This document shows positions 22,635 to 34,526 of a stretch of 64,000 nucleotides of DNA, one piece after another (position 1 is the first letter of the stretch; each line of letters begins with the position of its first letter). The position numbers were made by a program, and so were the translations under genes. The notes beneath the pieces are model-generated. The model saw only the letters and a list, made by a program, of their open reading frames with translations, did not search any database and was not told where the DNA came from. This DNA comes from Morchella semilibera (taxonomy: Eukaryota; Ascomycota; Pezizomycetes; Pezizales; Morchellaceae), in assembly GCA_009192285.1 (NCBI GenBank), contig WBVU01000008.1, positions 2,366,370-2,430,369 on the forward strand, written 5' to 3'.

Positions 22635-23982
22635 CGTTGTCGTATTTTTTTTTTGTTTCGAAAGGTGAGTTGTTTCGAGGGGCGTTTGATAGTGGCTTGC
22701 TATGAGAATTGTGATAAAGGTTTTACGGATGTTGACGTCGTCGGCTGCCAAGAAAGTCACGTGCAAGCGCTGTAATGTTATTAACATATGAGGCGGCCCT
22801 GTTCGGCGGTTTTTATGGTTAACTCCGCTATGTCCTGGGCATATGAGTAAGATATGTATGTCCGGGTAAGCTGTTTTCATTCTACTTAGGCAACGTTAAT
22901 GCTTAGTGAGTGAGACAGATGCCCAAGCCATTACTAATTTTCAAAAACCCCGTTTCAGAGTCCCAATGGAATATAAATTTTCTCGCTAAACTCCGTTTTG
23001 GCATGTAGCCGAACGGGCCACGGCCCATAACCATCACAGACCGTTGGGAGGTTGAACTTGGACGCTAAGTAGATTAGTTACTCTAGCCTTCAATTCATGC
23101 CCGGGACTTTTGAAAGCCCAAGTCTTTCTATCTTACCCAATCTAACTATTATATTAGATAGTCTTAGAGTTAGCTCTTCTAGTCAAGCGCCCCGCCCTAC
23201 AGAGCAACTGCAGGTTCAACTGCGAATTATTTAATCGATTGGTAATTTTTCACCTGCCAGCAGCTCAGGACATCCGGGGAAGGATGAGAGGAAGGGATGT
23301 TTCTTGGGGGATGCCGACCATAGATATTGGAGCTCTAATCATTTTTTATCGCTCAAGCCTCGGTTTTCTTCTCGCTCGCGGGACACGGCACTAACTATAG
23401 ATTGCCCAATTCCTTGATACTCTACAATTCAGGAATTAGTTCCGCGTGAGGTCCGACCGGATTATGGCCTTTTGCCAAAATTATGTCGATGGCACATATT
23501 GAGAATCGCAGAGCATGCGGAAATCCTCGAGGTGTCGAGGTGCATATCTGGTACAGAGGGCTATCCACCACTCGGGCTGCTGCCATTAACCCACACTCTT
23601 TGATGCCGAAGATGTGTCGTCATGGCTCCACCTAGAAAACTAGTATTCTTTTCGGATGGGGGATTATAGGAAATACCCCATGCAATCTATTTTCGCCTTC
23701 GTCGATTCTACATCTGTCGTGGTTGACTCTCTGCCCCCCCCCAACGTCATGTAAGAAGAGCCTAAGAAGAAGAAGAAACTGGAAGGATGCCATCCGGCGA
23801 TTACGGAGAAAGCGGAGGGAGTTAAGAGGGTGCCTAGAGGTTTGAAGGGTTCAAATACCTGCGTATACTTCCTGTCCTTAGTTTTTTCTTCAGAAGCATT
23901 TTCATACCAATCCCACTGCAACACCACAATCAATAAAACCTTTTATAATCTATATCTCCTCATTAATCGAATATCAATCAAA
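22635..23982. other. intergenic region, Tom6 to dehydrogenase
   Basis: No gene is seen. The last 150 bp hold pyrimidine/A-rich sequence typical of a 5' leader before the ATG at 23983. Confidence 0.5.
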
Positions 23983-25125
23983 ATGGCAGCTCAAGACTAC
24001 AAATTCAAAGGATGGGTCGGCCTCGACAAGGACTGTGTCGAGAATGGCTCTCTCGTAGAACAAGAGTTCACTCCCAAGCCTTTCGGCGACTTAGATGTCG
24101 ATATCAAGATCACCCACTGTGGTGTCTGCGGAAGCGATGTGCACACCCTAACTAGCGGTTGGGGGCCTACTCAATACCCCATATGTGTCGGCCACGAAAT
24201 CGTCGGCCACGCTGTCAGAGTAGGAAAGGGCGTTAAAGAGATCAAAGTCGGTGACAGAGTTGGTGTCGGTGCCCAGTCATGCTCGTGCTTGCAGCCCGAC
24301 TGCACACAGTGCCCCAACAACAAAGAAAACTACTGTGACAAGTCCACTGGTACCTACGGAGAATTTTACCCTGATGGTAAGTTGACTCTTTTTGAATGAT
24401 ATCGGTGTACATACTAATGCAGTCTTTCTCTAGGGTCAAAATCCATGGGTGGATACGGAGACTACGCTCGTGTTCATGAGCACTTCGTCTTCAAGATTCC
24501 CGATTCCATCCCCAGTGAGGTTGCAGCTCCTATGTTCTGTGCTGGTGTCACCATGTACAGCCCTCTGAAGCGTAACGGTGCTGGCCCCGGCAAGACTGTT
24601 GGTATCATCGGTATCGGTGGTCTTGGACACTACGGTCTTCTCTGGGCCAAGGCTCTCGGTGCCGACAAAGTAGTCGCCATTTCGAGGTATTCCAACAAAC
24701 ACGATGACGCCACTAAGCTCGGTGCCGACTCATTCATTGCTACCGCCGAGGACCCCGAATGGGCCCAACACAATGCCAACTCCATTGATCTCATCGTGAA
24801 CACCACCTATGCACCCAACATGCCCATCAGCGATTATTTGACTCTTCTGAAGACCCATGGAACTTACATTCAGGTTGGTGCTCCCGAGGACAAGGTTCCC
24901 GGATTCAGCATGTTCCAATTAATCCTGAAGGATGTAAAGATTGGTGGATCCTTGATCGGCTCTCCTGCAGAGATCAAGGACATGTTGAAGTTGGCGGATG
25001 AGAAGGGTATCAAGGGATGGATCAATCTATGGCCCATGTCAAAGGTCAACGAGGCATTGGCTGCTTTTCACAGGGGAGAACCAAAGTATAGGATTGTGTT
25101 GGTCAATGAGAAGCATGCGAACTAG
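23983..25125 (+). CDS. NADP-dependent cinnamyl-alcohol-type dehydrogenase (ADH6/7-like)
   Basis: Exons 23983-24376 and 24434-25125 give 361 residues, the usual length of zinc-dependent medium-chain dehydrogenases. The family reduces aldehydes (cinnamaldehydes, veratraldehyde, medium-chain aldehydes) to alcohols with NADPH in the cytosol. Catalytic zinc ligands are visible as Cys49 (GVCGSD) and His71-Glu72 (VGHEIVGH). The structural-zinc loop is Cys-rich at residues 100-118. The nucleotide-binding motif GIGGLGHYG starts near residue 190. The motif AISRYSNK after the second Rossmann strand fits NADP preference by family precedent. The intron is 57 bp. The true substrate cannot be read from sequence. 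Confidence 0.9.
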
Positions 25126-26175
25126 ATTCTGTGAATGGTGCTAGTTATGTATGTGTTATACTACTACTATTAGGAACGGGCACGTTGAATATATGGAGAG
25201 TCATCTGCTGGGACGTTTAATTCAGTCTTTAAATACCAAGAAGCTGTAGTTTTCTTGTAAGATAGATTAGCAAGGGAATAGGGGCCGGAGCTCATGAGTT
25301 ACGGGAGCTTGTACGATCTAGTCACGACACTTCTCTTTATCGTCAGTTTGTGAGGCCACAACACCAATCGCCTAATGATCCAGAAGGACTTAATTAGGAG
25401 ACCAGCTACAGTAAAGTATCTAAGTCCATCGAGTTCTTGAGGCTCTCTCTTCAACGGACCAAACAAGAGGCGAGCAGGTCACGAAATATCACTCAATCGA
25501 TACGTGAATTGTAAAGTGTAGGTAGTCGAAGCACATCGGTGTCCCGGGTCCCTTGACCACGGCTTCGTAATCCCTACAACGGTGCCGAGCGTTAGCTAGG
25601 GGTCAGGAGCTACGCTCGACCTTCTGGGAGGGGCTTAAAGTTGAATTGCTTATAGTTCCTGGCCAGAAGTCATTGGAAGTGGGCACCGCGCGGAATACAC
25701 CAGGAATGGCTATTTTCACTTTAGTATCAGTAGGTTCTAAATGATCAATATGAGGCTTTTTCTAATAGAAATTTGTAGCGAGGCAAATACATAGGTATTT
25801 AAGTTGAGAGCTCTTTTAATGATTGCTAGATATCATTTAAATTTGTGATTTATACTTACTATTTATAATTATATCCACCTACCCGAGGCACCGAGGTCCT
25901 ACTGCGTTGCCACAATCTGGCCTATTTGATGATTTATTTCACACCTGGAAAACGAGATGGGAGATAGTTAAACTGGATTTCCGCAATATCTCGGAGTGTA
26001 CAAAGCGTAATGACTCGTTCTAATTTATCTAAAGAATTCCCGAAGTTTACACCCAATTGATAACAATACATATAAAGCTTATAGCTTACTGAAAATGGGG
26101 GGAGGTTTGGGAGTAAGAAAAATAAGGTGCATGCAACGTAGGAAGCGACAGCAAATACTCAAAGATTTCTCCCAC
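25126..26175. other. intergenic region
   Basis: 3' flanks of two convergent genes. No gene, tRNA or recognisable repeat is seen. Confidence 0.5.
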
Positions 26176-27492
26176 TCAGAACTCCAACTCTACAAAACCC
26201 GCTAGCGGCGCCTCCCCCTGGTCCCCATCGTTATTCGCAATATCTTCCGCCCTTTTCATGTGTGCTTGTACTTCCTCCTTATCACAGCGGAATACTCCAT
26301 CAACTCCCACATATATATGGTCGCTGTACTCCCACCACACCCTTCCACTCGAAGCGATGTGGGTCATAGCCCTAAATTTTTGAAAGAGATCGGACCTGTT
26401 GTACATTTGCATTAGGTTCAAATGGGCTGTGCGTGCCACCATTTCCATTCTTGAACCAGCCATCGCCAAAACTTTCGCTGCTTGGCTCGGCCCCCCACGC
26501 CATTGCTGAGCTGGGAAAATGGTGGTCTCGAAAGAGACATTGAACATTCCACTACCGTTGGCGTATGACAATACCTTTTCGAGACCAATACCTTTCAAGC
26601 CAGAGTCAAGCAGGGCATGGGATCTGAGTTGATTAAGGAGGTTCCCGTAGCGACTGTTAATGATGACTGCCCTGGGCCTGTGTTTGATACTTGACTGGTT
26701 TTCGACAGCGTTGATGATCATGAGTACCCCGGTAATCCAGGTGCGCATAACCATAAGATCTACCTCCCAGGGCCGCCCGTCAGATCTGGACTTACTCATC
26801 GCAGCAAAAGAGTTGTATGCCGAGTTGTGGTCGAAGTAGACGCCTAGGCCGACAATTGCCGAGTTGAGCACCATGGAACCGTTGCAGACTTCCAAATAGG
26901 CTACGACTTTCCTGTCACCGGTCATAAGAAGCTCGTACCATTTTACGGGCACTGGAGCGGCCCAGAAAGGGTGAGCCTGGTCTTTGGCGTGATGCTTAGC
27001 TTGTAGGTTTGCCACGATATGTGGGTACTGGGTGAAGAAGTCTCTTCCCAAGAGGATGATTGGTTCATGAATCATACAGGCTGGGTTGCTCACATTCGGA
27101 TCAAATAAGATCGCATCGTCAAGTTGCAGGACCATTCCAGGGTAAGGTATGTGGTGGGGGAGCCTAAATCTTAACCGAATGTGTGCTGAGTAGCCATTAT
27201 AGCTGACAAAATCATTACTGCCTTCGCCTGTGCGCCACCAGTATTTGCAGCGTTGAAGCTTGAGGCCGTGAATATTAACGTCAATGTCATCCTTGACGGA
27301 ATACATGGCTATGGTTGTTCTAGAAAATGGAAATAGAAGGAACTGGACGCTTGAATGGTAAGGCGGCGCGCCGAACTTCAGAAAGCCTTTGAAACCCTGG
27401 TCTTTGAGGCCCAGGGGATCCGCATCAAAGACAAGGTTTTGCTTCAGGCTGGGCCTACGGGAGGGCATCAGGTTTTCAATAATGGTGGCCAT
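26176..27492 (-). CDS. uncharacterised protein with a degenerate RNase H-like domain
   Basis: One uninterrupted frame of 438 residues. I do not recognise the full protein. From about residue 195 to 310 the pattern resembles RNase H type 1: a first strand with CNGSMVLNSAIVGLGVYFDHNS (compare DGS...aGiGvyf), an alpha region, then a strand and turn VIINSRYGNLLNQL (compare tDSxYv). The expected catalytic acids look replaced: the first Asp of DGS by Asn, and the Asp of tDS by Asn. The N-terminal 190 residues resemble nothing I can name. It may be a non-catalytic RNase H-fold protein or a domesticated piece of a mobile element. The intact frame over 1.3 kb argues for a real gene. The start at 27492 is the first ATG. 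Confidence 0.6.
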   Translation of the reverse strand: MATIIENLMPSRRPSLKQNLVFDADPLGLKDQGFKGFLKFGAPPYHSSVQFLLFPFSRTTIAMYSVKDDIDVNIHGLKLQRCKYWWRTGEGSNDFVSYNGYSAHIRLRFRLPHHIPYPGMVLQLDDAILFDPNVSNPACMIHEPIILLGRDFFTQYPHIVANLQAKHHAKDQAHPFWAAPVPVKWYELLMTGDRKVVAYLEVCNGSMVLNSAIVGLGVYFDHNSAYNSFAAMSKSRSDGRPWEVDLMVMRTWITGVLMIINAVENQSSIKHRPRAVIINSRYGNLLNQLRSHALLDSGLKGIGLEKVLSYANGSGMFNVSFETTIFPAQQWRGGPSQAAKVLAMAGSRMEMVARTAHLNLMQMYNRSDLFQKFRAMTHIASSGRVWWEYSDHIYVGVDGVFRCDKEEVQAHMKRAEDIANNDGDQGEAPLAGFVELEF

Positions 27493-29207
27493 TTGACAAT
27501 ATAGTACGGTGTCGGTATCTACAAAATTAACAATGGGATGAAATGGTGGTTTACTAGATATATCAACTTACATTGTGGAAGGAAACAGATATTCCAGAAT
27601 TAGGCCGGAAGGGCGACAAAGGTTGGGTAACCACGGAGAATGAGTGGGTATTTGTATTTGATCTCTTGTTTTATTTCTATTTATTGCGGGGGTACAGTTA
27701 GTTGTTGGACGATAGCCGCTGAAGGGGTTGAGAATACTCACCCTGCAGCTGGAAACCTGAAAACAAGGGCAGCCAAGCAGCAAAAGTGATAAACGCCAGT
27801 AAACTCAGATGTTTTCTCCGGGGATCTGCTCTAAGTTATTAAGGGACAATTTTCTAGGATGTTGTTTTTGCTTACCTAGAGATGGGAGATGGGAGGACGA
27901 GAAATAACACAGAACCACCTGAAAAGGGAGAAACAAATAGGTAGCCGAACAACGAAGGCGTTGATCTCAGGAGATGTTTCAGATTCTACTTTGAATCAAG
28001 GGGTTCAATCTCTGCTCACTTGATAATTAGCGTCTGAAGAGAGACGAGACGACGCGAAGAAATCCGCAAAGTGAGAGGGGGATGACGCTAACAAGCACTA
28101 GTATCCGAACCCCTGAGGTGTTCTATGCTATACAGCGGGTATACAAGAGAGAGCGGTGTATCTTGCGAAGCAAGACACACCAGATGCGATATTTACGAGG
28201 TATAGGCGAAGAGAGGATGAAGGATAGGGATAGGGAGGGAAAGTGACGGAGAAGGAAGAGAAAATATGGAGGGCTGGGAGGAGAGTGTCAAGAGTCTAAA
28301 TATCTAATCCGCGCGTTACCACACTCCCGTCAAACCTAAAAAGTCTAAAGGACGTTATTGAATACTCTGATTTTATTTTTTGTCTTTCTAATGGATTAAC
28401 GCCTCTACGTGGGAATGTGAGGGCCAAATATAGTCCGAGTGATCATTCATGACGCGAGTGATATATGGTGAGTACTTTATAAAATTCATTTCCTTGGTGC
28501 TGCCCGAAGGTGGACACGATTTAAAGCAGGGAATAATACATATAGTAACTTGCGGAACAATCGATTGTATTATGCAGCTCCTTTGATTTGCTTTGTTTTT
28601 ATCTCTGCGCATACATACACGTATGTACACCAACAAACTGGTCTTAGTCAGATACATGTACTTACATGTAATGAATGCGTGAAGTTTGTTGCACCTCGTC
28701 TGCCATATAGCCCGCGTTATACTTTCATACATCATGTATGTAGATTAACATGTGAATGAAGGTCCACAATCGATCAAGCAGACCGGTGCGGGCCCAAGAT
28801 CCCATTCCCCTTCCCTATAGCCATGGCAAACCCGACTGGGGAACCCCCCCCCACCACCAATAGCAATCCCAAACTGGTATTTGGAGGAATGCGGCAAGAC
28901 ACCACCCGCGTTCTACCAGTTCTAAAGAGTGGATCTGTGATGGCGGGGCCCTTCGCTTCTACAATACTTTCTATGTGAATGAGTTGATAAGTACACATGT
29001 ACAATTGGACTAAGTGCGATTTTTTTTGGCGGGGGAGGGGGGGGGGAGGGGAAAAGAGAGTGAAAGAAAAAAAAAACTGGACTGAATTTAACGCCCAAGG
29101 CAAAACGAATTACTAATTTACTATTATGAACCCATCATCCCATCCATAAAACTTTTGCTATATACATATTCTCCCTCTTTTAAAAAAAAAACCACTTCTT
29201 ACCGGTC
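27493..29207. other. intergenic region with TACATGTA doublet
   Basis: No gene is supported. TACATGTA occurs at 28653 and 28663. A purine-rich tract lies near 28200-28300, and G and T homopolymers near 29020-29060. Short frames here lack motifs. Confidence 0.5.
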
Positions 29208-31948
29208 CTACATCTCCTCCTCCATACCACCATCCGACTCAATCTGTATCTTCTTCTTCCTGTCCACGCGCAACTTATGCAGCATCACAGCTCCTGCCTG
29301 TCTTGCAACCTTCTCCCCCATCCTCTCGATCTCCTCCTCCGCATCGGCTGCCTCCACACTCGCAAACTCCAGCACTAGCCGCCTCCCCAGCAAATGCGTA
29401 TCACGCAGCGCCTCCATCGCCCCCTCCGCCTCGCGGCTCGTCACAAAGTCCGCAAACGCGAACCCCCGCGTCGCGCCACCAAACTTCTTTGGTACCCGTA
29501 CGGTGCGCAGCGTCCCGTAGTGGCCGAATAGGTTGCGGATGTCTGCCTTCGTCGCTTCGAACGGGAGATTCTTGATGATGATCTTGGTGCGCTTGCCGGC
29601 GTCCTTCTTGGCCTTGTCGGATGCTTTGCGCTCGGCGGCGGCGTCGTGGCCCTTGTGCGAGGCTTTGATGAGGAGCTTGTGTGACTCGAGGACGAAGCCG
29701 TCCATGGCGGCCATGGCAGCCTCGGCAGTCGCCTTGGTGCGGAACTCGACGAAACCGAAGCCCATAGAGAGGACCTGGCCAGGGCGCTTGGGGTCCGTCT
29801 TGGTCTTGACACGCGCAGACAGGAATCCGTCGATGGGGCGGAAGGTGTCTGCGAGGAGGGCACTGGTCGTTGAGAAGTTGAGGTTGCGTATAAAGAGGGT
29901 TGCAGTGTCTGCGGAGGAGGCGCCCTCGGTGCTGAGGAGGTCCCTGGCAGACGGCTTTGCGTCCTTGGCGGCGGTGGAGATTTCTGCTGCGGCGGCGAGC
30001 TGCGTGGTGTTAGGATTGGCGGTGGTTGGGTCGAAGGAGGCGGTGAAGAGACCGCGGGGCGCCTTCTCGAGGAAGAGGACGCTGTCCTTGAAGCGGCGAT
30101 AGGCGAGGCCAGCGAAGGCGACGCGGGCAGCAGGAGCGTTGAGGAATTCGGCGATGGCCATGGTTCCGGCGGGGGGCATAAGCACGCGACCGAGCTGGCC
30201 GAACTCGGTGAGCATCTTGCGGAGCTCGTCAGGCTTGGTACCGTAGGGAAAGTTCTTAATGAGGATGACCTTGTCATCGCGGTCCTTGCGGTTGAAGGCG
30301 TCGAGGCCGATACCCTGTGCGCGGAAGTAGGCTTTGGTCTCCTGGATGACGTGCGTTTCGGCGTGGGCCTGGCGCACGGCAGCGTTAGAGGAGGTGGGGT
30401 CAAGGAGGTCGGCTTTTGATACGCCGAGGCGGTCGGCAACGGAGGACATGACGGCGTCCGCGCTCATGTACAGACTGTTCCAGTTGAACTGGGAGGTTGC
30501 GGCGCCGGCCTTCTTCTTGAGTTCGCGTTGCTTCTTGAGGGGGAGCTTTGACAGCGCATATTCGTCAAGGCGGTTCTCGCGCTTGGGGGCGGAGGGGAGG
30601 ATGTGCAGAAGGCGGCCTTGGAAGATCTTGCGGTCGAGGTGTTTGAAGGCTTCAACGGCGTCGATGGGGTTCGTGTATTGGATGTAGGCGAAGCCTTTAG
30701 AGGCGTTGGTTTTGTTGTCGATGGGGAGGTGGACCTAGGGGAGCTATTAGTAGGTGGAAAGGTGATTGGGTGATCATCACTTATAGATTAATCATTGACA
30801 CCCGAATATAGGGAGGGTGTAGAATATTACCTCTTCGAGATCGCCGTGCTCTTTGAAACATTCCCGGAGGTCGTCTTCGGTCACCGAATAGGATAGATTC
30901 CGTAGGAATAGTCTCCCGTTCTTGGATATCGTCTTGAAAGCAGCCTCCTCTTCGGTTGTGCCCTTTTCCTCCATTCCGTCTGATTCTTCGGCTTTGGCGG
31001 GCTCGACCATTTCTTCGTCGATACCTTTCCACTCCCCAGATTCGTCCTGTGCATCAGGTACTCTCTGTGGGGGTTCCTGGGTGGTTGTAGTATCGTTAAG
31101 TGAGACTCTCGCAATCTCTGCATCCACATCGTCCGTCAGGTCTAACAAGCGGCTCGTCTTGGACCTCAACCAGTCTGCGTCCGACACTGGCGCCGTCGCT
31201 ACTACTTCAGTTTCTGCCTGCCCCGTCTGCTCCTCAGCACGACACATCTCGACATCTTCCTGCGCCGTTACTGGATTGCTCTCCGGCTTGCTCCCCAACT
31301 CCTTCTCCTTCAGTCCCTTCTTCTCCTTCTTAACCGGGATACTCTCATACTCGTCGTCACTCTCCCCGACCTCGACCACCGCAACAGTATCCACCGGCTC
31401 CACTGCTCCCTGCCCAAACGTCACCAAGTCCTCGTTCGCCCACGTCTTACTCTTCGACGCCGGCGCCATCGCCTCCAAAAACTCCTTCAGCTTTGGACTA
31501 TCCTTCTGCATCTCCTCCACCCCCTGGTGCACCCCCTCCTCGTCGTCCTTCTTTCGCTTTACATCCGTCTTCCCCGCCTGCGTTTCGTGCTTACGTTTGT
31601 ATGCCGTAGACCCGGGGGTGTGCTTGCTCCACGCCCTCGGTAGCTCCTTGTCGGCGACGGGCCGCGCAATCTCGACCCAGATGCGCGACATGCGGATGAA
31701 GGACTTGTTGAAGTACTTTACGGCGCGCTCAGCATCAGCCGCCGTCTTGTAGCCTACATAACCAATTCTGCGCGCAGGGAGTAGCTTGGTGTCCGTTATG
31801 GCGTTGGGGGAGTGCGCGGAGAAGTGTGCGCGGAAGTCGGGCTCGGTGATGGTGGGGGGGAGGCCGCGGATGAAGATGCGGGTAGACCTGTGAGGGGGTG
31901 GGTAGTGTGAGCTGCTGCAGATTGTGGGGGAGGGAGGTGGGCTTACAT
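29208..31948 (-). CDS. MRD1: multiple RNA-binding domain protein MRD1
   Basis: Exons 31948-31947, 31887-30831 and 30734-29208 (minus) give 861 residues. MRD1 is a nucleolar pre-ribosomal protein needed for early cleavage of pre-rRNA and 18S production. Five RRM domains are seen: RRM1 from residue 3 (TRIFIRGLPPTITEPDF), RRM2 near 325 (RLFLRNLSYSVTEDDL), RRM3 near 508 (VILIKNFPYG), RRM4 near 630 (LFIRNLNFS) and RRM5 near 735 (IIIKNLPFEATKADI). The linker between RRM1 and RRM2 is acidic/Ser-rich. The start codon is split by the first intron: AT lies at the end of exon 1 (AAAAT before GTAAGC) and G is the first base of exon 2. This model reaches RRM1 intact. The neighbour LC8 is divergent, about 950 bp away. 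Confidence 0.9.
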
Positions 31949-32900
31949 TTTCCGGGCAGGTTGGGGGGGGGGGGGGAGGAGTGGCGAGAGGAGGGTCAAT
32001 TGGGAACGGGTCTGTCTATCTGGTCTGTATTACGGTGTGCAGTGTGCTGAGAGAGGTTTTTAATGTTGACGGTGGTGGTGTTGGGTTTGAGTGGGATCTT
32101 TTTTTTTTTTTTGGTGGTGGTAGTTTGGTTTTGAACGTGTGAGGGTTGGTCCAATGGTAAGTGGTTAATGGTGGGTTGAGCGCTGGCTATCAATCAACCT
32201 TTTTCCCTTTTTTTCGCAGAAAACTGCTCTTTTTTTTTTTTTAAAGTGATCGTGCATGATAAGCAACCGGGGTTACGTAATTCGCTATTCGATCCAAAGC
32301 GAATCCCAACAACGACGATGACGAGAAGGCTGCAGCCAAAAACCTGAGCATGAGCGTTAACAAATGAACTGACGAGAATCTATCCGTGCCGAAGATCAAT
32401 CAGGCAGGAACGGATAGAAGCTGAGGGTGGGGTAGAGATATTTAGAGAAATCGATATCATGTAGATTAAAGATTAACTGGACCCTCAAATAAAGGAATCG
32501 AGTGATGTGCAGGTGTGCTGCATATCGTATCATCTGTAGGGTAGGGGGGGAGACGGAGGAAGAGAGGGCGTCGGGGCCTCTCTCTGGCTTTAATCTCAAC
32601 AACTGAACCAGGGTCTCTTTGATCGCTCACTCGCCTGCTTCCCTCCTCCTCCTCCTCCTCTTCCTCTTCCTATCCTTCTTCCTCCTCCTCCTCCCTCCCT
32701 CTCCCTCTCCCTCTTCTTCTCTTCTCCCCCTACCTGCTGCTATTGCTGCTACCTACTGCTACGGAGACAAAGAACCATTATCTTCTTCCTCCACTCACAC
32801 AATCGTCTCTTTGTTATCATCATCACCCTTCTCTTTTCTTCTCATCTACCCGCCACTCTCTCTCGCTCATAACCACCAACCATCAAACCTATCCAGCACA
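31949..32900. other. divergent intergenic region MRD1/LC8
   Basis: No gene is seen. Long pyrimidine tracts at 32640-32730 precede the LC8 gene, as often found upstream of fungal start codons. Confidence 0.5.
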
Positions 32901-33540
32901 ATGTCGACGACTGCACCCACAACCGAACCCACAGCTCAGAAGAGTAAGCCCCCCCCCCCCCCCGGGTCACTCCTCACTCGCCTCCCCTCATACTGACGCC
33001 CAGCAGCACAGGTCAAGAGCGTAGACATGGTACGGCCTCCGGTGACATTGGTACTACCATTGGGGATAGGACACCTCTAACATTGCAAACGACAGTCGGA
33101 AGAGATGGAGGCCGAAGCTCTTTCAGTTGGTATTTCGCCCTCTCGTCCCCTCTACATACAGTTGCTAATTGTACTCCCTACTTATGTAGCTAAGCTAGCC
33201 GTTCAATCAAACAATGTCGAGAAGGACATTGCCCAGTACATCAAGAAGGAGGTTCGTCCCCCCCCCCTTCCCCCCCAAAAAAAAAACAACCGCACAATAG
33301 GAACTTACACAAGAAATCACATACAGTTTGACCAGAGGCACGGCAACACATGGCACTGCATTGTTGGGAGAAATTTTGGAAGCTTCGTCACTCACGGTAT
33401 ATATCTACCTACTCCCCTCAATTCGAGCAAAGGAGAGGGAAAAAATGATGGCTAACAAAATATGGGGGCGTAAAGAAACCAAGCACTTTATATACTTCTA
33501 CGTCGGCAATCTCGCTGTGCTCCTCTTCAAGACGGCATAG
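32901..33540 (+). CDS. dynein light chain LC8
   Basis: Six small exons (32901-32943, 33004-33029, 33096-33129, 33190-33251, 33327-33396, 33476-33540) give a 99-residue protein. LC8 is a dimeric hub that binds dynein intermediate chain and many other partners through a beta-groove. Nearly the whole conserved core is readable: [14 protein letters not shown], then [17 protein letters not shown], then [18 protein letters not shown]. The N-terminus is slightly longer and Thr/Pro-rich compared with the animal protein of 89 residues. The second exon has two possible acceptors three bases apart (after 33003 or 33006), adding or removing one residue. Five introns in 640 bp is dense. Confidence 0.92.
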
Positions 33541-34526
33541 ATATGCCAACTAGCTCCGTCCCCTCCCCTCCTCAAACCCATGTTCTGGAAACCCACCCAC
33601 TCCAGGGATGGGCAAAAGAAGAAATTTAAAAGCATGGCTAGTTTTCAATGTGTTTTTATCTGTCGAGCTACGTGAGCCTGAGGAGGACATATAGTATTAG
33701 TTTTTCTTTCTTCTTCTTTCTTTCCTCTCTCCGGTCTCTACTACTACTCTCTACTACTACTAGTACTACTACTATTTACTGCCCTACTTCCCGCTTGCGA
33801 TTTTAGGAGGATGGGCAAGAATCAAAATAACGTGTAAGCTGGGTTCTTTGTGGTGTAATTCATAGCAATGGGAACGATTCTTTTTTGTTTTTCCCTGTTT
33901 TAGCGGAGTTTGAGTAAAAGTGAAATCATCGCTCAAAAAAAAAAAAACTACAACTCCCATTTATCCGTACCAAGCGCGATGCCCTCTCTCAATTGAGTCT
34001 ATCGAGCAGGTACTCGCATCTGTACTTTACTTTAGAAGGAAGCAATCACCCCCAGGCCCCCTCCCTCTCTTTCACTACACTACACCACACCACCTCCACA
34101 TCCACCACGTTGCTGACAAAAGCGACGCGTCTTGGCGGGGCCAAGCCCCCCAGACAAAGTGTAGCCGCACACACTGGGAAAGCTCTATCTGGCACTCACA
34201 CCCAACCCACCCACCACACACGCCGCCCCGTCCATCCTCTTCCTCCCCACCCCCCCATCTGAACAGCGGATACAGACAGACAGACAGACAGACAGTGGCT
34301 CCATTCAGAATCTGTTTTGCTTTGCTTGTTTCTATCACGTATATACTCCGAACCCCCTACAAAGCCGCTACTTATACCTAACTAGACTACGGCTAGAAAA
34401 CGACTATTATATTGCTAATAAACCTTCAGTTCGCGTGATTCGCCTCCTCCCCAGAACGAGACCCCCACTACCACCACCACCACCACCACCTCTCGCGCTC
34501 GTGACGAGAAGAGTATCATCATCATC
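33541..34526. other. intergenic region LC8/RPB2
   Basis: 3' flank of LC8 and promoter of RPB2. Pyrimidine-rich tracts and (CAGA)n at 34275-34295 are visible. No gene is seen. Confidence 0.5.

Noticed and set aside
29441-30439. 332-codon minus frame overlapping MRD1
   Set aside because: It is a shadow frame of the GC-rich MRD1 exon. The RRM motifs lie in the other frame.
30922-31752. 276-codon plus frame opposite MRD1
   Set aside because: It is antisense to the acidic linker of MRD1, Ser-rich without motifs.
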